This document shows, in pieces, positions 49,641 through 57,436 of a stretch of DNA of 64,000 nucleotides (its first letter is position 1; each line of letters starts with the position of its first letter). The translations under genes were made by a program, and so were the position numbers. Below the pieces are notes generated by a model, which was not told the DNA's origin, ran no database searches, and saw only the letters and a list, made by a program, of their open reading frames with translations. The DNA is taken from assembly GCA_030054835.1 (NCBI GenBank), contig JASGVS010000021.1, positions 16,056-80,055 on the forward strand, given 5' to 3'. This stretch comes from UBA3910 sp002391465. Lineage in GTDB: Bacteria; Bacillota; Limnochordia; Darwinibacteriales; Darwinibacteriaceae.

Positions 49641-50659
49641 CGCACCATAATCTCCTTTGCTTTCCTTTCCACGATCTCGCCCACAATCGCAGCAGGGAGA
49701 TCTAACTTACTCAGCTCCGCCACTAACTCTTCCCCAACTGCCCTAGGGACGCTTACCAACAGCCCTCCTGAGGTTTGGGGATCCAAAAGGAGCTCCTCCA
49801 TGGCAAACTCCACATTGGATCCAAAATCAAGATAGTTCGCCAAATGGTTGCGGTTCCGTTGGGCTGCCCCAGTGATCAAAAACTCCGCCGCATATTCCAG
49901 TGCTTCAGGAATATGTGGAATCTGCTCTGTATAAACCACCGCCGAGACTTCCCCTAACATTTCGTGGAGATGGCCCAAAAAGGCAAATCCGGTCACATCG
50001 GTTGAGGCGTGGACTGGAAACTTACGGATTATCTCAGCTGCGTATTTGTTCAAGGTTGTCATGGACTTAACCGCCTGCTCCATGGCCTGTGGCGAAGCTT
50101 CACCCACGCGCTCAGCGGTGCACACTATCCCTACGCCAAGGGGTTTGGTTAGAATCAAGACATCGCCAGGCCGGGCGCCCCTGTTGGTGTAAACCTGTTT
50201 GGGATGCACAATTCCAGTCACAGACAGGCCGTATTTCACATCCACATCGGTGATGGAATGGCCGCCGGCCAAGACTGCGCCTGCTTCCACCACTTTTTCA
50301 CTGCCGCCTCGCAGCACTTGACCTAAGATTTCCACATCCATTTTCGCAGGAAAGCAAACAATATTGAGCGCTGTTTTGGGCTCGGCACCCATGGCGTAAA
50401 TATCGCTCAGGGAATTGGCCGCAGCAATCTGACCGAACAGATAAGGGTCTTCCACCATGGGCGGGAAGAAGTCCAAAGTCTGAACAATAGCTAAGTCCTC
50501 GGTAAGCTGGTACACTGCAGCGTCGTCGGCATGCTCAAATCCCACGAGAAAATTGGGGTCCGCAACCCTAGGCAGTCTAGCTAAAATGTCTTCCAGGACC
50601 GCCGGTCCAAGTTTAGCTGCTCAACCACCGCCTGTGCAGAAACGAATCTCGTCACTCAT
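49637..50659 (-). CDS. selD: Selenide, water dikinase SelD, a selenoprotein with in-frame TGA
   Basis: SelD makes selenophosphate from selenide and ATP for selenocysteine and selenouridine synthesis. Ordinary reading gives only a truncated frame from about 50545, but an ATG at 50659 opens a frame that reads MSDEIRFCTGGG-(TGA)-AAKLGP and joins exactly to the rest. The TGA at codon 13 (50623-50621) occupies the active-site Cys/Sec position of SelD, and a bacterial SECIS-like hairpin follows. The full product is 340 residues, the normal length. Further on, DDAAVY, GGHSITD and the DPQTSGGLLV glycine-rich segment are typical. Other start signals: AGGTGAGC before ATG. It lies in a selenium cluster with DUF3343 and yedF. 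Confidence 0.95.
50585..50623 (-). promoter_or_regulatory. Bacterial SECIS-like hairpin after the selD TGA codon
   Basis: Directly after TGA (50623-50621) the mRNA can fold CTT-GGACC / GGTCC-(TGG)-AAG with a GGC apical loop whose tip is about 17-20 nt from the UGA. Distance and G in the loop suit recognition by SelB. Confidence 0.7.
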
Positions 50660-50670
50660 CACAGCTCACC

Positions 50671-50898
50671 TCACTTCAGTTCCACAAGCCGTTCGTACTT
50701 CAAACCTAGTTTCTGGGCTTGCTCTAAAAGCCTGTTCCTATCTTCCGGCCCAATCAGCCAGGCCAAACCGCACTGGGCACTTATGGCCACGGGCATGGGT
50801 ATCAACCTGCCTGGCAGGCCCAGCTCTTTACATGCCCGTTCAAAAGCCATGGCCTCAGTTGTGCTGTGAAAGGTAAGCACAGCCTGCACCTCAGCCAT
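50671..50898 (-). CDS. DUF3343 protein of the selenium cluster
   Basis: A 75-residue protein (AVLTFHSTTEAMAFERACKELGLPGRLIPMPVAISAQCGLAWLI). DUF3343 proteins are putative Se carriers or entry proteins found almost only next to selD/yedF and related cysteine desulfurases; the conserved Cys is in SAQCGLAW. The ATG at 50898 overlaps the end of the cysteine desulfurase gene by 8 nt. Confidence 0.85.
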   Translation of the reverse strand: MAEVQAVLTFHSTTEAMAFERACKELGLPGRLIPMPVAISAQCGLAWLIGPEDRNRLLEQAQKLGLKYERLVELK

Positions 50899-52048
50899 CT
50901 CCTTCCGGTCCGTATTCTTCACTGATCTCTGCCAGGGCTTGTACTGCCACTTCCAGCTCCGCTTTGCTGTTGAAATGGGAAAAACTAAAACGGACCAATC
51001 CCGTTTTATCCGTCTGCAGTGCCCGGTGCATTAGGGGGGCACAGTGCCCACCGGAACGGGTGGCAATATTGTATTTCTCCGCCAGAAGCTGACTCAAAAA
51101 GCTGGAATCCACACCGGCAATATTGAGGGCCACAATTGGGCAGCGCTCCTGGTCCGTGAAATCACCGTAGACGGTCACTCCAGGGATTTCCTTCACCTCT
51201 GCAAAGAAAAATTGGGTTAGCTCCCCTTCAACCTTCCGCACGTGAGCCAGTCCTACCTCCCGCAGATAACGCACTCCTGCGGCTAAACCTGCAACCCCTG
51301 GGGTATTCAGAGTACCCGCCTCCAGTGCTTCGGGCATAGTCTCGGGATGGGTTTTGGAAAAGGTCTTAATTCCACTTCCGCCCGTTTTTAGGGGACGTAG
51401 TTTTAAGCCTGGCCGCACATAAATCCCGCCCACTCCTTGGGGACCCAATAGGGCCTTATGCCCTGTGAAACAGAGGATGTCAATGGGCTGTTTAGTTAGG
51501 TTATAAGGATACCAGCCTGCAGTTTGGGCCCCATCTATGATTGAAACCAATCTCTGACGCTGACAAAAATCTAATACATAATCCAAATCAATGACATTGC
51601 CTGTCACGTTGGAGGCGTGGGTACAGACAACCGCTTTAGTGTTGGGCTGGCTAGCTGCAGCTAAAGCGCTAAAATCCACTCTGCCCTGGTAATCGGCGGG
51701 TAAAACGGTTACTTCCACGCCCCTTTTCTGCAGAAGATAAAGGGGTCTGAGCACGCTGTTATGCTCCAGCTCAGTTGTGACCACATGATCCCCCGGCTCC
51801 AACAGACCCAGCAGGGCCATATTTAAACTCTCGGTGGCGTTGGCAGAAAAGGCAATTTGGCTGGGATCGGAAGCGCCAAAAAACTCGGCCAACTCCCAGC
51901 GGGCTTGATAGATCAGCCTACTTGCCGCAAGGCTCATCCCATGGACTCCCCGCCCGCTGTTGCCCGCCGTTGCGAGGGCAGAACAGACTGCCTCAATAAC
52001 GGCGGCAGGCTTGGGATAGGATGTGGCTGCTTGATCAAGGTATATCAC
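50891..52048 (-). CDS. Cysteine desulfurase/selenocysteine lyase-like aminotransferase class V
   Basis: PLP enzyme of 385 residues. Markers: YLDQAATSYPKPAAV at the N-terminus, FSANATESLNMAL, TELEHNSVLRP, D-GAQTAGWY, the PLP Lys in FTGHKALLGPQG (about 200) and the catalytic Cys loop TRSGGHCAPLMHR (about 335). It belongs to the group that sits with selD and DUF3343 and may supply selenide by mobilising Se from selenocysteine, or sulfur from cysteine. GTG start behind GGGGGG at 6 nt. Confidence 0.88.
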   Translation of the reverse strand: MIYLDQAATSYPKPAAVIEAVCSALATAGNSGRGVHGMSLAASRLIYQARWELAEFFGASDPSQIAFSANATESLNMALLGLLEPGDHVVTTELEHNSVLRPLYLLQKRGVEVTVLPADYQGRVDFSALAAASQPNTKAVVCTHASNVTGNVIDLDYVLDFCQRQRLVSIIDGAQTAGWYPYNLTKQPIDILCFTGHKALLGPQGVGGIYVRPGLKLRPLKTGGSGIKTFSKTHPETMPEALEAGTLNTPGVAGLAAGVRYLREVGLAHVRKVEGELTQFFFAEVKEIPGVTVYGDFTDQERCPIVALNIAGVDSSFLSQLLAEKYNIATRSGGHCAPLMHRALQTDKTGLVRFSFSHFNSKAELEVAVQALAEISEEYGPEGDG

Positions 52049-52067
52049 ACCCAGCCCCCCTTTTCCT

Positions 52068-53669
52068 TTACCAAACTACTACTGCACCGTCAATCCTGGG
52101 CTCGGTAGCCCCTACCAACACGTCTCTGTCCCTGAACACGATCTGACCCCTGCCGTAACCCACGTTTTCTTTCGTCACGGTCACTTCGTGGCCCCGCTTC
52201 ACCAAACCGTTAATGATCTCCGCCGGCAGAGTGTTCTCCAAATTGACCTTTCTTCCCCGCATCCACTGCCAGCGGGGCGCATCCAAGGCTGCCTGGGGGT
52301 TATGGGCAAAGTCGACGAGGTTCATCACAACCTGGACATGCCCTTGGGGCTGCATAAACCCACCCATGACGCCAAAGGGACCCACAGGCTGGCCGTCCTT
52401 GCTGAGGAAGCCGGGAATAATTGTATGGTAGGGACGTTTGTTAGGCTCTAGGCAGTTATCATGCTCGGGATCGAAGGAGAAGTTGTGGCCGCGGTTGTGC
52501 AGGGCAATACCGGTACCTGGCACAACCATACCCGAGCCAAAACCGTTGTAATTGCTTTGAATGAGGGAAACCATGTTTCCTTCTCCATCGGCTGCAGCCA
52601 GATAAACGGTACCGCCGTCCTGTTCCCTGCTGGGCAGGGGTTCCAGGGCCCGTTCCCCAATTCTTCTGCGCCTCTCGGCGGCCCAATCGTCTGAAAGCAG
52701 CTCTTCCACTGTCACCTTCATCTTCTTTGGATCGGTCACATAGCGCTGGGCGTCCTCAAAGGCCAGCTTGATCGCCTCAATCTGCCGGTGATATGTTACA
52801 ACATCGTTCTTCTCAGTGAAGTCAAAGCCCTTTAGGATGTTGAGCGCCATCAAGGCCACAATCCCCTGACCGTTAGGCGGTATTTCCCAAACCTCATAAC
52901 CCCTGTAATCCACCGAGATAGGATCCACCCATTCAACGTCAAAACGGCTCAGATCCTCTCCCCGCAGGTAGCCGCCGTGCTGCCGGGAAAAGGCGTCGAT
53001 TTTCTCCGACAACTCACCGCTGTAAAAGGCCTCTGCACCCGTTGCCGCAATCAAAGCTAATGTCTCTGCATGATGGGGCAGCCTAACAATTTCACCTGGC
53101 ATGGGCGCCCTGCCGCCGGGAGCGAACGTGTCAAACCAAGGTTTGAATTCTTCTCCCTTATACCGGCTGTAAACTTGAGCCGCCCGCTGCCAGCCCCTGC
53201 TCAAGAGGTTAGAAACGGCATAGCCTTCTGCGGCGTAGTTAACAGCCGGGGCAAACACATCTGTTAGGGGCAGTCTACCAAAGCGCTTAGATAGGGCAGC
53301 CCAGCCGGCCGGGGCACCCGGCACATTCACCGGAGCCAAACCATAGCGCGGTATTTCCTTATGTCCCGCTTGCTTTAGTCTATCAATGGAAATGAGCTCA
53401 GGGGAAGGCCCACTGGCATTTAACCCGTACAGCTCGCCTTCGAAATGGACTATGGCGAACAGATCACCGCCAATACCGTTGGAAGTAGGTTCGCACACTG
53501 TTAAACAGGCGGCAGCAGCTAATGCTGCATCCACAGCGTTGCCTCCCCGTTTCAGCATGTCCATTCCCGCCATGGCTGCAAAGCGATTGGACGTGGCAAC
53601 CATGCCCCTGCGTCCGTAGGCGGGATAGCGGAAACTAGGATACGCTTGCCCTATATCATGGAAATTCAT
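52068..53669 (-). CDS. ggt: Gamma-glutamyltransferase family protein, no signal peptide
   Basis: An Ntn-hydrolase precursor of about 533 residues that would self-cleave before the Thr in QDGGTVYLAAADGEGNMVSLIQSNYNGFGSG. N-terminal GGNAVDAALAAAACLTVCEP and C-terminal GVMGGFMQPQGHVQVV are typical. It transfers or hydrolyses gamma-glutamyl groups, e.g. of glutathione. No signal peptide is present, so it should be cytosolic, unlike periplasmic GGT. ATG at 53669 is just behind the MATE stop (TAATATG); a GTG at 53684 is immediately next to AAGGAG and is less likely. It lies between the MATE pump and the selenium genes. Confidence 0.88.
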   Translation of the reverse strand: MNFHDIGQAYPSFRYPAYGRRGMVATSNRFAAMAGMDMLKRGGNAVDAALAAAACLTVCEPTSNGIGGDLFAIVHFEGELYGLNASGPSPELISIDRLKQAGHKEIPRYGLAPVNVPGAPAGWAALSKRFGRLPLTDVFAPAVNYAAEGYAVSNLLSRGWQRAAQVYSRYKGEEFKPWFDTFAPGGRAPMPGEIVRLPHHAETLALIAATGAEAFYSGELSEKIDAFSRQHGGYLRGEDLSRFDVEWVDPISVDYRGYEVWEIPPNGQGIVALMALNILKGFDFTEKNDVVTYHRQIEAIKLAFEDAQRYVTDPKKMKVTVEELLSDDWAAERRRRIGERALEPLPSREQDGGTVYLAAADGEGNMVSLIQSNYNGFGSGMVVPGTGIALHNRGHNFSFDPEHDNCLEPNKRPYHTIIPGFLSKDGQPVGPFGVMGGFMQPQGHVQVVMNLVDFAHNPQAALDAPRWQWMRGRKVNLENTLPAEIINGLVKRGHEVTVTKENVGYGRGQIVFRDRDVLVGATEPRIDGAVVVW

Positions 53670-53670
53670 A

Positions 53671-55065
53671 TTAATTGGACTCACTCCTTGCCAGGCCCCT
53701 TCTGAAATCGCTAAGGGCCGGGTTGGTATACAGAGAACGGAGATACCAGCCTGCCAGAATCAGGCCCTTGAATATACTGGTTATACTCACCGCCCACCAG
53801 ACTCCCTTAAGCCCAAGGGAGGTTGCGGACAATAACAGTGCACCGGGAATCCGCAGGGCGTTAAAGGTAATACTGATAATCGCCGGCGGGGCCGTCCTGC
53901 CCTGCCCGATGAAAGCCCCTGCCGTCAGGATTTCAACCGCCATCCAGAACTGGGAAACGCTGAGGATGCGCAGATAAACAACGCCTAGGGCAATCGCTTC
54001 CGCTTCCGGGATAAAAATGGCAAACAAAGGTTCTGCTGCCAAAGCTAGCAGCAGCGTAGCCACAACACCGATGGAGCCCGCAATTGACAGGCCGGTGAAG
54101 TATCCTTTGTAAACCCTCTCCCATCGTCTTCCCCCGTAGTTTTGGCCAATAAAGGCGCTCATGGCCGATTGGAAACCTCCAACGGTGAGCCAGGAGATGG
54201 ACTCGATCTGGGAACCGACCTTCTGTACCGCGATGGGCAGGGCGCCCCATTGGGCAACGATGCGGGCCACAACCATGGATATAAAGGTGAAAAGCCCACT
54301 CTGCACCGCTACCGGTAGGCCCATCTTGGTGATGCGTTTGAGCAATACTGGATCGGGTTTAGCAGTAAACTTTAAACCTGAAAAGAGCTCAGGCCTGCGG
54401 CGCGCTTCCCAAATAAAGAGGGCTGTCACAGCCATCTGGGCAATCACCGTAGCTGTAGCTGCTCCGGCAACCTCCAAACGGGGAATGGGGCCTAGACCGA
54501 AAATGAAAAATGGATCGAGAATAATATTCAATACAAGACCCACCGAGTTGATGCGAAAGGGCGTGGAACTGTCGCCCGAACCGTTGAGTATGGCGGTAAA
54601 GATCGGGTTCGCTGTGAAAAAGGGCATGCCTAAGGCCACGATGACCAAATATGTACGGGAAGCACTTTCAATCGCTTCACCTAAGCGGAAAAAGGAGAGG
54701 AGGGGCCGGCGAAACACAATCAAGCCAGCAGCATAGAGGACGGCTAGCATCACAATCATTTGGAAGCTGTGGCGAACATAGCGCCTGGCCTCCGGGAGCT
54801 CACCACCGCCCACGGACTGGGCCACACCCACCTCTGCCCCGACTTTGGGGATTAAAATAATGGCGTTGGCTAACCAGGTGAAAAAACCGGCCGTTCCCAC
54901 CGCCGCCACCGCATCGGAGCCCACCCTACCCACCCACATCATATCTGTCAGGTTGTAAGCCATCTGGACAAATGAAGTAGCAATAATGGGCATAGCTAGT
55001 CTGGTGAGTACGCTAAATATGCCGCCTTCAGTTAGATTGACAATTCTCGATTCCCTGTTGGACAT
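53671..55065 (-). CDS. MATE family efflux transporter
   Basis: A 464-residue, 12-TM antiporter. First repeat: LAMPIIATSFVQMAYNLTDMMWVGRVGSDAVAAVGTAGF, second repeat: MGLPVAVQSGLFTFISMVVARIVAQWG ... SQIESISWLTVGGFQSAMSAFIGQNYGG. Drives export of cationic or polar compounds with Na+ or H+. Starts with ATG behind GGGAGGAAG. It is the first gene of a run MATE-ggt-desulfurase-DUF3343-selD-yedF with overlaps or very short gaps. Confidence 0.92.
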   Translation of the reverse strand: MSNRESRIVNLTEGGIFSVLTRLAMPIIATSFVQMAYNLTDMMWVGRVGSDAVAAVGTAGFFTWLANAIILIPKVGAEVGVAQSVGGGELPEARRYVRHSFQMIVMLAVLYAAGLIVFRRPLLSFFRLGEAIESASRTYLVIVALGMPFFTANPIFTAILNGSGDSSTPFRINSVGLVLNIILDPFFIFGLGPIPRLEVAGAATATVIAQMAVTALFIWEARRRPELFSGLKFTAKPDPVLLKRITKMGLPVAVQSGLFTFISMVVARIVAQWGALPIAVQKVGSQIESISWLTVGGFQSAMSAFIGQNYGGRRWERVYKGYFTGLSIAGSIGVVATLLLALAAEPLFAIFIPEAEAIALGVVYLRILSVSQFWMAVEILTAGAFIGQGRTAPPAIISITFNALRIPGALLLSATSLGLKGVWWAVSITSIFKGLILAGWYLRSLYTNPALSDFRRGLARSESN

Positions 55066-55399
55066 GGGCTTCCTCCCTGAACTTGCATTCTGCGTTTATT
55101 ATATCACTCAAATGGATCAATTTGAAAGGAACGGCCTTATTTGCGGCTGGGGAATTTGTTATTTATTTCCCAATCTCAGCAGGAGAACGGTAGGGAGTGG
55201 AGAATGGTTGATGTGGAAACAAAATCAAGGGTTAAAGGGACAATCATAGTGCAGCCTATCCTCCTGTCCCTTTGTAATCAAATCTCTCAACCCCGGGACC
55301 CACTCACCCGGGGTTGAGTGCTTTATTTATAACTGATCAGGTTTATTTTTCCGGTCAGACATGGTACACTTAATAAAACGGATGCAAGGAGGCTTATAA
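55066..55399. other. Intergenic region with MATE promoter and two strong hairpins before thyX
   Basis: No gene seen. Minus: TATAAT (55103-55098) with TTTCAA 18 nt upstream is the likely MATE promoter. Plus: a 9-bp hairpin (55234-55242 with 55265-55273, AAAGGGACA) and a perfect 12-bp hairpin (55286-55297 with 55307-55318, CTCAACCCCGGG) followed by TGCTTTATTT. The second looks like a terminator, but no plus-strand gene precedes it, so a small RNA or thyX attenuation is possible. Confidence 0.4.
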
Positions 55400-56107
55400 G
55401 TGGGCAAACTAAAGATCCCCGTTGGTGAACACGGTTATGTCCTTCTGAAGGATTGGATGGGAACGGATTTATCACCAGTCAACGATGCCAAGGTAAGCTT
55501 CGATAAGGAAAGTACTGAGCTGGGAGACCGGGAGAAACGCCTGATAAAATACTTAGCTGATCATCAGCACACCTCCCCCTTCCGCCACTCTGTTTTGAAG
55601 TTTGAAGTGTACGCCCCTTTGATGGTGGCTAGGCAGTGGTGGAAGCACATTATAGGTAGCGAACACGGGGAAGGTTTTGACCGCCTTACTGCTTGGAACG
55701 AATCGAGCCGGCGTTACATCACGGAAGAGCCGACCTTCTTAATTCCTAAGCCCGACGCCTGGCGTTCTGTGCCGGAAAACCGCAAGCAGGGCAGCGGCGA
55801 TCCTGTGGCAGTTGAAGTAGGGGAGAAGTATACCGAAGCCCTGCAGAAGCATATAGCAGAAAGCCTGCGCCTTTATGAAGTGGCCATGGCAGACAACATC
55901 TGCCCTGAGCAAGCCCGCCTCTTTTTACCTGCCTACGCCCTTTATGTACGGTGGGTATGGACAGGCAGTCTGCAGGCGGTAGCCCATTTCCTCAACCTGC
56001 GCCTGGCTGAGGATGCCCAAAAGGAAATCCGGGATTACGCCCAGGCAGTGGAAAAGCTGGCCCGGGAAAAATTCCCGGTTGCACTGGAGGCACTCTTAAA
56101 CGCATAA
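55400..56107 (+). CDS. thyX: FAD-dependent thymidylate synthase ThyX
   Basis: Makes dTMP from dUMP using FAD, NADPH and methylene-THF. The 235-residue protein contains the ThyX motif in a split form: RQWWKH ... WNESSRRY (about 79-108), and HQHTSPFRHSVLKFEV before it; NLRLAEDAQKEIRDYA is near the C-terminus. The 12-residue insertion inside the motif occurs in a known ThyX subgroup. GTG start after AAGGAGG. No thyA is seen in the window. Confidence 0.95.
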   Translation: MGKLKIPVGEHGYVLLKDWMGTDLSPVNDAKVSFDKESTELGDREKRLIKYLADHQHTSPFRHSVLKFEVYAPLMVARQWWKHIIGSEHGEGFDRLTAWNESSRRYITEEPTFLIPKPDAWRSVPENRKQGSGDPVAVEVGEKYTEALQKHIAESLRLYEVAMADNICPEQARLFLPAYALYVRWVWTGSLQAVAHFLNLRLAEDAQKEIRDYAQAVEKLAREKFPVALEALLNA

Positions 56108-56145
56108 AAAAACCCCGGCGGCATTACTGCCTCCGGGGTTTTCTC
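56105..56145. terminator. Bidirectional terminator between thyX and dps
   Basis: AACCCCGG/CCGGGGTT stem with 14-nt loop, TTTTCTC on plus and a run of seven T on minus. Confidence 0.9.
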
Positions 56146-56157
56146 TTGTCTATTTAC

Positions 56158-56628
56158 TTACCGCTGAAGAAATGCACGCAGCATCCAAACGGTCTTTTCG
56201 TATTCAGCCAAAGCACCGATCATGAGGTCTACACTTACCTCGTCGCCAACCTCACCTGCGACTTCTACGCCTTCCCGCAGACCCTTGATGATGACGCTGT
56301 AGTCCTCGAGCAGCTGCTCTACCAATTCGTTACCCCTAATGGCAACGCTGTCTGCTTCCTGCAGCCTTGCTTTCTCAAGGTAGGATTTAAGGGAAGCGGA
56401 TGGACGCTGGCCAACCATGAGGATGCGCTCAGCCACTTCATCAATCTGCTCGGCAACGAAGTCATACATCTCTTCCAGCTTGGCGTGGAGAGCAAAGAAC
56501 TCCGGTCCTTCTACGTTCCAATGGTAGTTATGGAGTTTGGTGTACAGCACATGCAGATCTGCCAAGTACACGTCAAGCTGGTCCGCTACCTTCTTAAGTC
56601 CATCGTTCGGTAATCCAATCAAATTCAT
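56158..56628 (-). CDS. dps: Dps-type ferritin-like protein
   Basis: Mini-ferritin that stores iron and detoxifies peroxide. The 156-residue protein has the intersubunit ferroxidase ligands in LHNYHWNVEGPEFFALHAKLEEMYDFVAEQIDEVAERI (H, H, D, E spacing as in Dps). Preceded by a promoter overlapped by a perfect palindrome of Fur/PerR type, hence likely iron- or peroxide-regulated. Ends at a bidirectional terminator. Confidence 0.93.
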   Translation of the reverse strand: MNLIGLPNDGLKKVADQLDVYLADLHVLYTKLHNYHWNVEGPEFFALHAKLEEMYDFVAEQIDEVAERILMVGQRPSASLKSYLEKARLQEADSVAIRGNELVEQLLEDYSVIIKGLREGVEVAGEVGDEVSVDLMIGALAEYEKTVWMLRAFLQR

Positions 56629-56667
56629 TCAGACTCCTCCTTTGAATTGTCGGTTTCATTTCGCACC

Positions 56668-56699
56668 TTAATGATAACACTTATCATTAAGGCTGTCAA
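56668..56699 (-). promoter_or_regulatory. dps promoter overlapped by a Fur/PerR-type palindrome
   Basis: Promoter on minus: TTGACA (56699-56694), 17-nt spacer, TATCAT (56676-56671). Operator: TTAATGATAA-CAC-TTATCATTAA (56668-56690), a perfect 10-bp inverted repeat that fills the spacer and -10 box. Confidence 0.8.
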
Positions 56700-56903
56700 C
56701 CCCTACAATGACATAATTAGCGATAATATCCAATTTCCCTGTTTTTCTCACCATTCCCCTACCTGCGGCGGCTAAATTATAGCCTAACCAATCTCCGCCT
56801 AAAAAACTAATCAAGATAATGTTCCCGCCTTTTCCCTTTCTAAGCAGGATTGGGGCGGAATCTACCTAAGTAATGAAATAACACTTTCAAGGGAGGTTTG
56901 GCT

Positions 56904-57389
56904 GTGAGTGCTTTGAAATTTGCTATCCAAATGGAACTAGACGGCGAACGCTATTACCTTGAACAAGCTGAACTCAATAAAGACAACAATCTACGCCCGG
57001 TTTTTGTAATGCTGGCCGGTGAAGAGAGGAAGCACGCAGAAATTCTGCAGCAGTACGCTGACGAATCGGACTACAATCTAACTGAAAGCGGCGCTTATAC
57101 CGAATTCAAAAATGTCTTTGCCGACCTGGATGATTTCAGCGTAGAAGTAAAGACCACACCGGAACAACTGGATGGCTATCGTTTAGCCTTGGAAAAGGAA
57201 CGGGAAATGGTGGAGCTGTATGAGAAAATGCTGCAGGAGGCCAAGACAGACCAGGACAGGGAACTGTTTGGGTTCCTCATTAAGGAAGAAAAGAAACACT
57301 ATCAGATTTTCTCAGACATAATCGAACATCTGCTCAAGGCTGAGCAGTGGGTCGAGGATGCCGAGTTTGGCCTGAGAGAAGAATATTAG
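56904..57389 (+). CDS. Ferritin-like diiron protein (rubrerythrin family, no rubredoxin domain)
   Basis: A 161-residue four-helix protein with two E-x-x-H type pairs: ELDGERYYLEQAE, AGEERKHAEIL, LEKEREMVELYEKML and KEEKKHYQIF. This is the COG1633 group, erythrin domain alone; function in iron or peroxide handling is probable. GTG at 56904 is chosen (7 nt after GGGAGG) over a TTG two codons earlier. It is separated from dps by 269 nt without another gene. Confidence 0.85.
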   Translation: MSALKFAIQMELDGERYYLEQAELNKDNNLRPVFVMLAGEERKHAEILQQYADESDYNLTESGAYTEFKNVFADLDDFSVEVKTTPEQLDGYRLALEKEREMVELYEKMLQEAKTDQDRELFGFLIKEEKKHYQIFSDIIEHLLKAEQWVEDAEFGLREEY

Positions 57390-57402
57390 CCCCAAGCCCA
57401 AG

Positions 57403-57436
57403 AAAGGCTGGTTCACTCGAACCAGCCTTTTTCCTT
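57403..57436. terminator. Bidirectional terminator after the ferritin-like gene
   Basis: AAAGGCTGGTT/AACCAGCCTTT stem with 5-nt loop, followed by TTCC on plus; the A-rich other side can serve the convergent antiporter gene, whose stop lies at its edge. Confidence 0.85.

Noticed and set aside
56853..56872. GCAGGATT...GGAAT element before the ferritin-like gene as a sigma-H promoter
   Set aside because: AGGA and GAAT are only 8 nt apart, far from the required distance.
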